From positions 2,604,001 to 2,668,000 of the forward strand of contig NZ_CP013234.1 of NCBI RefSeq assembly GCF_001584185.1: 64,000 nucleotides of DNA, given 5' to 3'. Source of the DNA: Collimonas pratensis (GTDB lineage: Bacteria; Pseudomonadota; Gammaproteobacteria; Burkholderiales; Burkholderiaceae_D). The first letter of the stretch is position 1, and every line of letters begins with the position of its first letter. The notes under the pieces were generated by a model. The model did not search any database and had not been told where the DNA came from. It was given only the letters and a program-made list of their open reading frames with translations. Position numbers and translations under genes: made by a program. Below, one piece after another: positions 9,701-16,894 of this stretch.

Positions 9701-11612
9701 ACAGGATTTTACAGTGGTCGGCATCGGCGACATGTCGGGCGACGTGTTCGGCAACGGCATGCTGCTGTCGCGCCATATCAAGCTGCTGGCAGGTTTTGAC
9801 CATCGCCACATTTTCCTCGATCCGGCGCCCGATCCGGCCGCCAGCTTTGCCGAGCGCGAGCGCTTGTTCGCCTTGCCGCGCTCCAGCTGGGCAGACTACG
9901 ACAGCAGCTTGATTTCGAGCGGCGGCGGCGTCTTCCCGCGCACACTCAAGACCATCCCGCTGACGCCGCAGGTGCAAGCCGCGCTTGGCATCGGCGCCAG
10001 CGAGCTGGCGCCGACCGAGCTGATAAGGGCGATCCTGCTGGCGCCGGTCGACCTGCTCTATAACGGCGGCATCGGCACCTATATCAAGGCCAGCCGTGAA
10101 ACCCATGCCCAGGTCGGCGACCGCACCAACGATGCCATCCGCGTCAACGGCGCCGAGCTCAACTGCAAGGTGGTGGCGGAGGGCGGCAATCTGGGCGCCA
10201 CCCAATTCGGCCGCATCGAGTTCGCGCAAAAAGGCGGCCGCATCTGTACCGATGCGATCGATAATTCGGCCGGCGTCGATTGCTCCGACCATGAAGTGAA
10301 TATCAAGATCATGCTCGGCCTGATCGTCAGCGAAGGCGAGATGACCGAGAAGCAGCGCAACAAGCTGCTGGCCGAAATGACAGAAGAGGTCGGCCTGCAG
10401 GTGTTGACCGATAATTACTACCAGACGCAGTCGCTGTCGGTGGCGGGACGCCGCGCCGCCAGCCTGCTGGAACCGGAGGCGCGCCTGATCCGTAGCCTGG
10501 AACGGGCCGGCCGCCTCGACCGTGCGGTGGAGTTCCTGCCGTCGGAAGAAGAATGCGCCGAACGCAAGACCGCCAAGCAAGGCCTGGCGACGCCGGAGCG
10601 AGCGGTGCTGATGGCCTACAACAAGATGTGGCTGTATGAAGAATTGCTGGCCTCGGACCTGCTGGCCGATCCGTTCATCGCCGCTTCATTGCCTGTCTAC
10701 TTCCCACGGCCGCTGCGCGAGCGTTATCCGGAGGCCATGCGGCGCCATCCGCTGGCGCGCGAAATCATCGCCACCTATCTGGTCAATACCCTGACCAACC
10801 GGGTCGGCGCTACCTTTGTCTATCAGCTGGCCGATGAAAGCGGCGCCAGTCCGGCCGATGTGGTGCGCGCCACCGTGATTGCGCGCGAAGTTTTCGGTTT
10901 CGAAGAAATCTGGCAAGACATCGATGCGCTCGACAATCAGGTGCCGGATGCCTTGCAGGCGCAGATGTTCGTCGATGTCGGCGGCCTGATCGAGCACGCC
11001 AGCTTCTGGTTCCTGCACCGCCATGTACAGGAGGCTTCGATCGAAGCAACGGTGGCGCGCTTCCGCCAGGCTGCCGATCAGCTCGGACCGCAGCTGGTGT
11101 CGCTGCTGGCCGCCAGTGATGCGGAAGCGCTCAAGGCCAAGCGCGATGCGCTGATCCAGGCCGGCGTTTCTGAGCAGCTGGCGCGGCGGGTCGCCAGCGC
11201 CGAACTGATCGGCGCGGTGCTGGATATCGCGGAAGTCGCGGCTTCTACCGGGCGCAGCCTGGAGCTGGTGGCGGCAGTGTATTTTTCGCTCGATCTGAAT
11301 CTGAATTTCGGCTGGATGCGGGAGCGGACCAGCGCCTTGCCGGTAGATTCGCATTGGCAGACGCTGGCGCGGACTGCCTTGCAGAGCGACCTGACCGGCT
11401 TGCAGCGCACCTTGACGGCCAAGGTGATCCAGCTGTCGCCGGCGCTGGAGCAGTCGCAGGAAATGATCGAGGCCTGGCAAGCCGCCAGTCGCACACCGTT
11501 GGAACGTTATCGCCGCCTGCTGACCGATTTCCAGATGGGCGGCAATGTCGATCTCGCCATGCTGTCGGTGGCGGCGCGGGAAATGCGGGCGATCGACGCC
11601 GCGACCAACTGA
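6750..11612 (+). CDS. gdhB: NAD-specific glutamate dehydrogenase, large (GDH-180) type
   Basis: At 1620 residues this is the large NAD-dependent glutamate dehydrogenase that oxidatively deaminates glutamate to 2-oxoglutarate and ammonium, a catabolic enzyme. The N-terminal ~700 residues carry the regulatory ACT-like segments typical of the class (for example NDDMPFLVDSVSTEI near residue 95). The catalytic core begins near residue 820 with GGLRWSDRREDFRTEVLGL, then KAQMVKNAVIVPVGSKGGF, and continues with GIGDMSGDVFGNGM near residue 990 and the nucleotide-binding VVAEGGNLGATQ near 1145. Length matches the family, with no frameshift. An AAGGA precedes the ATG. It stands alone, 92 bases before a crotonase gene. 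Confidence 0.95.
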   Translation: MHNAAAEGKQQKLVEMVEFARDRLPPDVFATMQPFLAEYYSQVGEEQILSRDSADLYGAAVAHWQFGRHFTSGTPRVRIYNPRIDEHGWQSGHSVIEIVNDDMPFLVDSVSTEINRLGLTLHAVIHPVFRVWRDAGGQVEKIQRASEAAGKDAEKARLESYIHIEIDRCTEAARMEEIQAGVLKVLGDVRAAVEDWRQMMAAASGAIDDLKKQDGNDAVSKGEVAEARAFLEWMVDDHFTFLGYRDYELIVNAGENYLQGVPGSGLGILRDALRTSESADMTKLPISAQGIIDAQSPIFITKANSRATVHRAGYLDYVGVKRYDSAGKVIGERRIVGLYTSTAYMVPTNEIPLVRRKVAKVLERAGFVPKGHLSKTLATILEQFPRDELFQIDEDELFDTASGILRLEERQRTRLFVRRDAFGRYVSCLVFVPRDRFNTELRERIQVLLLEAFNGTGIEFTPLLSESMLARIQFTVRTEPGTVSEIDVAQLEARIVQATRRWQDDMAEALLEQRGEEQGTRLLRRYAGSFPAGFREDYAARAAVHDIALLEDAQKNAGLAMSLYRPIEAAPASLRLKIYRAGKPMALSQSLPMLEHMGVKVNEERPYRIELQDGEPAWIHDFGMQTADDSEVEIDRIKGVFEDAFARVWSGEADNDDLNRLVLRARLTWREVTILRAYARYLRQVGSTFSNAYIEQALTANPAIARKLVELFLARFDPARAKDASAEANTKALLEQTEEAMDQVPNLDEDRILRQFLGVIGATLRTNYFQRGADGQPKPYLSFKFDPSKVPGLPAPKPMFEIWVYSPRFEGVHLRGGKVARGGLRWSDRREDFRTEVLGLVKAQMVKNAVIVPVGSKGGFVLKSAPPASERDAYLREGVACYQNFLRGLLDLTDNLVDGKVVPPVDVVRYDADDPYLVVAADKGTASFSDYANAVSAEYGFWLGDAFASGGSVGYDHKKMGITARGAWEAVKRHFRETGLNTQEQDFTVVGIGDMSGDVFGNGMLLSRHIKLLAGFDHRHIFLDPAPDPAASFAERERLFALPRSSWADYDSSLISSGGGVFPRTLKTIPLTPQVQAALGIGASELAPTELIRAILLAPVDLLYNGGIGTYIKASRETHAQVGDRTNDAIRVNGAELNCKVVAEGGNLGATQFGRIEFAQKGGRICTDAIDNSAGVDCSDHEVNIKIMLGLIVSEGEMTEKQRNKLLAEMTEEVGLQVLTDNYYQTQSLSVAGRRAASLLEPEARLIRSLERAGRLDRAVEFLPSEEECAERKTAKQGLATPERAVLMAYNKMWLYEELLASDLLADPFIAASLPVYFPRPLRERYPEAMRRHPLAREIIATYLVNTLTNRVGATFVYQLADESGASPADVVRATVIAREVFGFEEIWQDIDALDNQVPDALQAQMFVDVGGLIEHASFWFLHRHVQEASIEATVARFRQAADQLGPQLVSLLAASDAEALKAKRDALIQAGVSEQLARRVASAELIGAVLDIAEVAASTGRSLELVAAVYFSLDLNLNFGWMRERTSALPVDSHWQTLARTALQSDLTGLQRTLTAKVIQLSPALEQSQEMIEAWQAASRTPLERYRRLLTDFQMGGNVDLAMLSVAAREMRAIDAATN

Positions 11613-11704
11613 AACGCCTGGGAAAGGAAGGAGCCGCGCGGCTGATCTTGCCGCGCCGGTTCTTGCAGCGCCCAATGCAGACTGGTAAATAGAAAGGCGG
11701 CGCC

Positions 11705-12481
11705 ATGCCCTCCATTTTATTCGAGACCGACGGCAGTATCTGCACCATCACGATGAACCGGCCGCACAAGCGCAATGCCGTCGACCGCCCGATGGCCGAT
11801 GAACTGCACCAGGCGTTTGAGCGCTTTGAAAGCGATGCCGCGCTGCGGGTGGCGGTATTGACTGGCGCCGGCGGCAATTTCTGCGCCGGCGCCGATCTCA
11901 CTGGCATCGGCGATCCGGAGCTGCGCAACGAGCTCGACGCCGAAGGCGGCGGCAGCGGTCCGATGGGACCGACCCGCATGGCGCTGTCCAAGCCGCTGGT
12001 GGCCGCTATCAATGGCTGTGCCGTGGCCGGCGGGCTGGAACTGGCGCTGCTGGCCGATCTGCGGGTGGCTGACGAGGATGCTGTGCTGGGCGTATTTTGC
12101 CGGCGCTGGGGCGTTCCCCTGATAGACGGCGGCACGGTCAGGCTGCCGCGCTTGATCGGCATGGGGCGGGCGCTCGACCTGATCCTGACCGGCCGTCCGG
12201 TGGCCGCCGCCGAGGCGCTGGCGATGGGCTTGATTAATCGCAGTACGCCGGCCGGCGGCGCCTTGCTGGCGGCGCAGGACCTGGCGCGCCAGATCGCTGG
12301 TTTTCCCCAGCAATGCATGCTGACCGATCGCAGCTCGGCTTACGAGCAGTGGGATTTGCCGTTGGCCGAAGCGTTGCGGCGCGAAGGTGCGCATGGCGTG
12401 CCGATCGTGTTCGGCGAAGGGGAGGACGGCGCGTCCAGGTTCACGCTTGGAGCGGGACGCCATGGCCGGTTTGATGCCTGA
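11705..12481 (+). CDS. enoyl-CoA hydratase/isomerase family protein (crotonase)
   Basis: The 258-residue protein is a crotonase-superfamily member acting on an acyl-CoA. It has the oxyanion-hole segments GAGGNFCAGADL near residue 60 and INGCAVAGGLELALLADLR near residue 105, followed by the helix RLIGMGRALDLILTGRPV. An acidic residue of the hydratase pair is not evident at the usual GVPLIDGGTVRLPR position, where some members carry glutamate, so isomerase or hydrolase activity is as likely as hydration. It follows the glutamate dehydrogenase by 92 bases and might be co-transcribed. The substrate is unknown. Confidence 0.85.
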   Translation: MPSILFETDGSICTITMNRPHKRNAVDRPMADELHQAFERFESDAALRVAVLTGAGGNFCAGADLTGIGDPELRNELDAEGGGSGPMGPTRMALSKPLVAAINGCAVAGGLELALLADLRVADEDAVLGVFCRRWGVPLIDGGTVRLPRLIGMGRALDLILTGRPVAAAEALAMGLINRSTPAGGALLAAQDLARQIAGFPQQCMLTDRSSAYEQWDLPLAEALRREGAHGVPIVFGEGEDGASRFTLGAGRHGRFDA

Positions 12482-12602
12482 TATGGCTTGATGGCGCGGG
12501 TCATTGCCGTAAATGCGGCTCTTGTCGCGCCGCGATTCGGCGGTTTAGGGAATTTGCTTAGATCGGCTTAGGGTAGGGTTTGGCCTTGTCCTGATATCTA
12601 AT

Positions 12603-12621
12603 AACCCAAGCAGATTGGGTT
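12603..12621. promoter_or_regulatory. inverted repeat upstream of the DUF4160/DUF2442 pair
   Basis: AACCCAA, five bases, TTGGGTT forms a perfect 7-base inverted repeat ending ten bases before the ATG at 12631. Autoregulated toxin-antitoxin operons typically carry such an operator over the promoter, and TAATAA just upstream (12598-12603) could be the -10. There is no good ribosome-binding site between the repeat and the start. Confidence 0.45.
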
Positions 12622-12630
12622 TATGTTACA

Positions 12631-12879
12631 ATGCCGACTATACTTGCAATTTTCGGGCTGCGCGTAGTGGTTTATCCCAATGATCATCGTCCAGCGCATG
12701 TCCATGTCGTGAGGAATGGTTGTGAAGCAGTGTTCAACTTGCACTGTCCGCATGGTCCTCCAGAATTGCGAGAGAACTTTGGGTTTTCTCAGAAGGAAGT
12801 CGCAAAGATAGCGAACAGGCTGGATATTAATCTGGCGTTTCTTTGCTACGAATGGAGGCAATGGCATGGACATTACTGA
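12631..12879 (+). CDS. DUF4160 domain protein, putative toxin-antitoxin component
   Basis: This 82-residue protein is a DUF4160 family member, recognised by the N-terminal pattern PTILAIFGLRVVVYPNDHRPAHVHV and the C-terminal YEWRQWHGHY. The family is small and usually encoded beside a DUF2442 protein, as here, with a 14-base overlap. Such pairs are commonly treated as putative type II toxin-antitoxin modules, but the biochemical role is not established. The local sequence is more AT-rich than its surroundings, which fits a laterally acquired module. Confidence 0.8.
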   Translation: MPTILAIFGLRVVVYPNDHRPAHVHVVRNGCEAVFNLHCPHGPPELRENFGFSQKEVAKIANRLDINLAFLCYEWRQWHGHY

Positions 12880-13291
12880 TAAGCAGTTTGAAGCAGCCAA
12901 TCAGCGCGCCGCGGACAAGAAAGCCCTGTTCCCGAGCGTGCTGTCGGTCCGCTATGACCGCCGCGTAGCGCGCGTCGTTATCGTGCTCGCCTCCGGACTG
13001 GAGCTGGCATTTTCGCCCAGGCAGGTGCAGGGACTGGAGCATGCACATCCTGCCGAGCTGGCCGATGCGGAAATTTCGCCCTCGGGCCTTGCTATCCATT
13101 TTCCTCATCTGGACGCGGATTTATATTTACCCGCGTTGCTGGAAGGTTTCCTGGGCTCGAAGCGCTGGATGGCGTCCGAGATCGGCAAGATCGGCGGCAA
13201 GGCATCCAGCGAAGCGAAAAGCAAGGCTGCGCGGGAAAACGGCAAGCTGGGCGGCCGCCCCAGAAAGCATAAAGAGCGGAGTGCGGTCTGA
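12866..13291 (+). CDS. DUF2442 domain protein, putative antitoxin-like partner
   Basis: The 141-residue protein has a DUF2442 core (residues 20-95, with VVIVLASGLELAFSPRQVQGL) and a basic C-terminal tail, IGGKASSEAKSKAARENGKLGGRPRK, described here in parts: an IGGKASSEAK segment and an NGKLGGRPRK end. Tails like this resemble DNA- or partner-binding regions of antitoxins. It overlaps DUF4160 by 14 bases, so the two are translationally coupled. It ends nine bases before the convergent LysR gene. Which partner is toxin and which antitoxin cannot be decided from sequence. Confidence 0.75.
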   Translation: MDITDKQFEAANQRAADKKALFPSVLSVRYDRRVARVVIVLASGLELAFSPRQVQGLEHAHPAELADAEISPSGLAIHFPHLDADLYLPALLEGFLGSKRWMASEIGKIGGKASSEAKSKAARENGKLGGRPRKHKERSAV

Positions 13292-13299
13292 ACGCTTCC

Positions 13300-14229
13300 T
13301 CAGCTTTGTAACTTGTAGCGAGTGAATTTTTCGATCAAGGCGGCGCCATCGTTCATCAGGAAATTCTCGAAAGCGATCGCCACCGGCGGCAGCTGCTTGT
13401 TCTGGCGATGCACTACGTACCAGTTCAGCATCGCCGGAAATCCTTCCACATCCAGCACCACCAGATTGCCTACCTGCAGTTCCAGGCTGATGGTATGGAC
13501 TGACAAAAAGCTGATGCCCATGCCGGCGATCACCGCCTGCTTGATGGTTTCAAAGCTCTTGATTTCCATGGCGACATTGATCTGCGCCAGCTGCTCGCCA
13601 AAACTCTCCCGCATCGACAGCCAGGTATCGGAACCGCGTTCCCGGACGATGAAGGGCTCGCGCAGCAAGCGTGTCCTTGAAATGTTCTTCTTGTTCGCCA
13701 GTGGATGCTGGGGCGACGCCACGATGACGTAAGGGTGGGGCGCAAATGCCTGTCGGATCATGCAGGCATCCTCGGGCGGCCGCACCATGATCGCCAGATC
13801 GGTCAGGTTGTCGTGCAGGCTGCGCAGCAATTCTTCGCGATTGTGGACGGTCAGCTTGAGACTGACATTGTCGTGGCTGCGCTGGAACTCCGCCAGCAGG
13901 CGCGGGAAAAAATAATCGCCGGCGCTGATCACTGCAACGTTCAGCCTGCCGCCGGCTACTCCCTGCAGCTGCGCCATGGCGTCTTCGGTTTCACGAAACT
14001 GCTGGATGATCATGCGGCCGTGGCGCAGCATTTCAATGCCGGCCGCAGTCAGATAGATTTTCTTGCCAAGCTGCTCGAACAGCGGCAGGCCGGCGTGCTC
14101 TTCCAGCTGCTTGACCTGCAGCGAAACCGCCGGCTGGGTCAGGTGCAGTTCTTCCGCCGCGCGCGAATAACTGAGATGGCGCGCCACGGCCTCAAAGGTT
14201 TTCAGTTGGCGCAAGGTGGCGTTTTTCAT
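13300..14229 (-). CDS. LysR-family transcriptional regulator
   Basis: A standard-length LysR regulator of 309 residues. The N-terminal winged helix-turn-helix reads ATLRQLKTFEAVARHLSYSR and AAEELHLTQPAVSLQVKQLE, followed by the linker helix and a periplasmic-binding-protein-like effector domain (residues 90-300). The N-terminal pattern resembles CbbR-like members. It is transcribed divergently from the 111-residue gene at 14399 and the oxalate-type genes beyond it, which are its likely targets. The 169-base divergent region should contain its sites, but I could not single out a convincing T-N11-A box. The effector is unknown; a C2 acid or acyl-CoA would fit the context. Confidence 0.9.
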   Translation of the reverse strand: MKNATLRQLKTFEAVARHLSYSRAAEELHLTQPAVSLQVKQLEEHAGLPLFEQLGKKIYLTAAGIEMLRHGRMIIQQFRETEDAMAQLQGVAGGRLNVAVISAGDYFFPRLLAEFQRSHDNVSLKLTVHNREELLRSLHDNLTDLAIMVRPPEDACMIRQAFAPHPYVIVASPQHPLANKKNISRTRLLREPFIVRERGSDTWLSMRESFGEQLAQINVAMEIKSFETIKQAVIAGMGISFLSVHTISLELQVGNLVVLDVEGFPAMLNWYVVHRQNKQLPPVAIAFENFLMNDGAALIEKFTRYKLQS

Positions 14230-14398
14230 TTTGCTGCCCGATGGGAGGCTGTTGACTCGTGCATAAGTGGCTGCTAATCGTTCTTCGTAAAAACTTTAAC
14301 TGTTGCTAATCATCTGCTTTCCCTAGCATGGATTCAGTTCTGCACAACGATGCAGATGAATCCAGGCGCTGTGGCGCCTCACTTGGAGGAAATGCATC

Positions 14399-14734
14399 AT
14401 GGCTAGCATCACGCTCGATCCGGCACTCATCAACCCATCCGAAGAAACCTCGCTGTTCGCTTATAACTCCGCGTTCCACGAACTTGGCCTGAGCTGGCAC
14501 TGGGATCTCGATACCTACCATTCCTTGCTGGCGCGCAGCGCCGGCAAGCACCTGGTCTGCTCCTACGTTGAGCTGCACCAGCCGCATTTGCTGAATGCCT
14601 ATGATGCGGATTTCCTGATCGGTGCGATTGAAAGCGCCAGGGCACGCTGCCTGGAAAATCTTGCGGCTTGCGGCTCACGCCCTGGGCTCAACGTCAACTG
14701 GGCGGAAGTGCAGCGCGCCGAAACCGGTATCTGA
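14399..14734 (+). CDS. hypothetical protein, first gene divergent from the LysR regulator
   Basis: A 111-residue soluble protein with a strong GGAGG ribosome-binding site ahead of its ATG. I do not recognise the family. It has several His, Trp and Asp residues in its first half (LGLSWHWDLDTYHSLL, HLVCSYVELHQPHLL) and no signal peptide or membrane segment. It lies between the LysR gene and the FNR-like box that precedes the FAH-family gene, so it may be under LysR control and functionally tied to the oxalate locus. Base composition and codon use look like those of its neighbours. Confidence 0.65.
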   Translation: MASITLDPALINPSEETSLFAYNSAFHELGLSWHWDLDTYHSLLARSAGKHLVCSYVELHQPHLLNAYDADFLIGAIESARARCLENLAACGSRPGLNVNWAEVQRAETGI

Positions 14735-14792
14735 ATAGTAGCCGCTATTGGCCGGATCCTTGCGGCCGGCGGCGACTAAAAAAACGGCAATC

Positions 14793-14834
14793 TTGACCGT
14801 CGTCAAGGCTGGCGGCAACAAGTCCTCGCACAAT
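14793..14834 (+). promoter_or_regulatory. FNR-like box and -10 element before the FAH/PanE-like operon
   Basis: TTGACCGTCGTCAA at 14793-14806 is a perfect TTGAC-N4-GTCAA palindrome. A CACAAT hexamer follows 22 bases later at 14829-14834. That spacing puts the box centre near -41.5, the class II activator arrangement for Crp/Fnr proteins. Equivalent boxes lie at 16759 and 21110. Confidence 0.7.
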
Positions 14835-14895
14835 CGGACCAGCCCGGCAAGCCATCGCCATAGCTGATCGTCGACGCTTTCCATGGAAGAAAAAA

Positions 14896-15663
14896 ATGAT
14901 ACGACATTGGCTGCGCTTCATGCATCAGGACAGTCTCCGCTTCGGCACGCTTGAGGGCAAGCGCATCCAGCTTTGGGAGGGGAGCATGTTCGGCAAGGCC
15001 CAGGCCAGCGGGGTGTATCTGGATCCCGGCGACGTCGAATTGCTGACGCCGACCGCGCCCAGCAAGGTGCTGGCGTTGTGGAACAACTTCGGCGCGCTAG
15101 GCGCCAAGCTGAATCTTGCGCCGCCGCTCGAACCCTTGTACCTGATCAAGGCGCCTAACTCCTACCTCAACCCGCAAGGCATCATCCGCGCGCCGGCGGC
15201 AGGCGGCAAGGTGGTGTTCGAAGGGGAGCTGGGGATCGTGATCGGCAAGACTGCCAGCCAGGTTGCAGAGCGGGATGCCGGCAATCATATCTTCGGCTAC
15301 ACCTGCGCCAACGATGTCACCGCGGCGGAAATCCTGAATCGCGACCCGACCTTTGCGCAATGGGTACGCGCCAAGGGTTTCGATACTTTCTGTCCTTTCG
15401 GTCCGGTAGTGGCCAGCGGGATCGATCCGCACGGACTAAGAGTCAAGACCTGGCTGAACGGTGAACTGCGGCAGGATTACCCGGTCAGCGACATGCTGTT
15501 TTCGCCGGCCCGGCTGGTCAGCCTGATTTCGCAAGACATGAGTTTGTATCCAGGTGATCTCATCCTGTGCGGCACTTCGGTCGGCGTCGGCTCGATGAAG
15601 CCCGGCAGCACGGTGGAAATCGAGATCGAAGGCATCGGCAAACTTGGCAACCGCTTTGAATAG
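14896..15663 (+). CDS. fumarylacetoacetate hydrolase (FAH) family protein
   Basis: This 255-residue protein has the FAH fold: the metal-binding E-x-E in VVFEGELGIVIGK near residue 112, the aspartate in IFGYTCANDVTAAEI near residue 140, and the C-terminal LILCGTSVGVGSMKPGSTVEIEIEGIG pattern seen in part as GTSVGVGSMKPG. Relatives hydrolyse or decarboxylate 2-oxo acids such as acylpyruvates and oxaloacetate. A GGAAG lies six bases before the ATG. It is followed after 46 bases by a PanE-like gene and preceded by an FNR-like box, so it is probably part of the same regulon as the Frc genes. The substrate is undetermined. Confidence 0.85.
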   Translation: MIRHWLRFMHQDSLRFGTLEGKRIQLWEGSMFGKAQASGVYLDPGDVELLTPTAPSKVLALWNNFGALGAKLNLAPPLEPLYLIKAPNSYLNPQGIIRAPAAGGKVVFEGELGIVIGKTASQVAERDAGNHIFGYTCANDVTAAEILNRDPTFAQWVRAKGFDTFCPFGPVVASGIDPHGLRVKTWLNGELRQDYPVSDMLFSPARLVSLISQDMSLYPGDLILCGTSVGVGSMKPGSTVEIEIEGIGKLGNRFE

Positions 15664-15709
15664 CGTTGCGGCGCTTCCCTGATTTCTTACTTTTCAATAT
15701 GGAGCAATC

Positions 15710-16720
15710 ATGAAAATCGCAATTGTGGGGGCCGGGGCCATCGGCGGCTATGTCGGCGCCAAGCTGGCGCTGGCTGGAGAAGAGGTGAGCTTCATGGTGC
15801 GCGGCGCCAATCTTGAGGCGATCCGGCGCAACGGCATGCGGCTGATCATGGAAGACGGCACGGAACATGTGGCCGACCAGGTCGCGGCGAGCGACGATTA
15901 CCGCAAAACCGGGCCGCAGGATCTGGTGATCCTGGCGCTCAAGGCGCATCAGCTGGACGCCGTGGGACACGAGCTGCACCACTTGCTGGGACCGCAAACC
16001 AGCATCGTCACCATGCAGAACGGGATTCCCTATTGGTATTTCCACAAGACCGGCGGCGCCCTGGAAGGCAGCAGCCTGAAGATGGTGGATCCGAGCGGCA
16101 AGCTCAGCCAGCAGATTCCGCCGGCGCGCGTCATCGGTTGCGTGGTCTATCCGGCATCGGAGCAGGTCGCGCCTGGCGTGGTGCGCCATTTCGAGGGCGA
16201 ACGCTTTCCCTTGGGCGAGCTTGACGGCTCGCATAGCGAACGTGTGCAGCGCATTTCAGAATCGTTCACCAAAGCCGGTTTCAAGGCCCCGGTGCTGGAC
16301 GATATCCGTTCTGAAATCTGGCTCAAGCTATGGGGCAACCTGAGCTTCAATCCGATCAGCGCCTTGACCCATTCAACCCTGGTCGATATCTGCCAGTTCC
16401 CTTTGACGCGCGAACTGGCCGCCGCATTGATGACAGAAGCGCAGACGATTGCGCACAAACTGGGCATCAGTTTCCGCGTGCCGCTCGACAAGCGCATCGC
16501 CGGCGCCGAAAAAATCGGCAAGCACAAGACCTCGATGCTGAAAGACGTGGAGGCGGGCCGGGCGCTGGAGATTGATGCCCTGGTGGGTTCGGTGATCGAG
16601 CTGGGCCGCCTGACAGCAACGCCGACGCCGCAGCTGGATACGGTCTATGCGCTGGTGAAACTGCTGGCCAAGACCTTCGAAGAAGAGCGCGGGCAATTGC
16701 AGCTGCGAAGGGTGGCCTGA
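15710..16720 (+). CDS. 2-dehydropantoate 2-reductase family protein (ApbA/PanE-like)
   Basis: The 336-residue protein starts with the NADP-binding GAGAIGGYVGAKLALAGE motif and has the ApbA/PanE two-domain layout, including the catalytic-lysine region IWLKLWGNLSFNPISAL near residue 205. True PanE reduces ketopantoate for pantothenate synthesis, and many paralogues reduce other 2-oxo acids. The location, directly after an FAH-family gene and before an oxalate-type antiporter, suggests reduction of a 2-oxo acid in oxalate or glyoxylate metabolism rather than coenzyme A synthesis. A GGAG precedes the start. Confidence 0.85.
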   Translation: MKIAIVGAGAIGGYVGAKLALAGEEVSFMVRGANLEAIRRNGMRLIMEDGTEHVADQVAASDDYRKTGPQDLVILALKAHQLDAVGHELHHLLGPQTSIVTMQNGIPYWYFHKTGGALEGSSLKMVDPSGKLSQQIPPARVIGCVVYPASEQVAPGVVRHFEGERFPLGELDGSHSERVQRISESFTKAGFKAPVLDDIRSEIWLKLWGNLSFNPISALTHSTLVDICQFPLTRELAAALMTEAQTIAHKLGISFRVPLDKRIAGAEKIGKHKTSMLKDVEAGRALEIDALVGSVIELGRLTATPTPQLDTVYALVKLLAKTFEEERGQLQLRRVA

Positions 16721-16758
16721 GGCCGGTACAAAACTAAATTTGCCAGCGGTGCACAATC

Positions 16759-16800
16759 TTGACCGGCGTCAAGGAATGGCCAGGAAAACCACCCCAGAAT
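16759..16800 (+). promoter_or_regulatory. FNR-like box and -10 element before the antiporter gene
   Basis: TTGACCGGCGTCAA at 16759-16772 matches the box at 14793 in 13 of 14 positions. A CAGAAT hexamer at 16795-16800 follows after the same 22-base gap. A start of transcription near 16807 would leave a leader of about 90 bases before the ATG at 16895. Confidence 0.7.
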
Positions 16801-16894
16801 CAGGCATCGCACCTATTGTGCGCATCGCCGCAATCCGTCAGCTGTCGCAACAGATAAAAATATAAGCAGCCTAAAATATCAGGAGACAAGACGC

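Noticed and set aside
7575..10580. A 1001-codon open frame on the minus strand, opposite the glutamate dehydrogenase gene
   Set aside because: It is a mirror of codon bias in a high-GC gene. The product is Ala/Arg/His/Gln-rich with no domain, and the plus-strand gene is fully conserved.
14230..14398. LysR T-N11-A boxes in the divergent region
   Set aside because: Several loose matches exist, but none stands out from the AT-rich background, so none is listed.
14882..14960. Short plus-strand frame starting at the ATG at 14882, ahead of the FAH gene
   Set aside because: It overlaps the FAH start in another frame and has no ribosome-binding site. GGAAG within it serves the FAH start.
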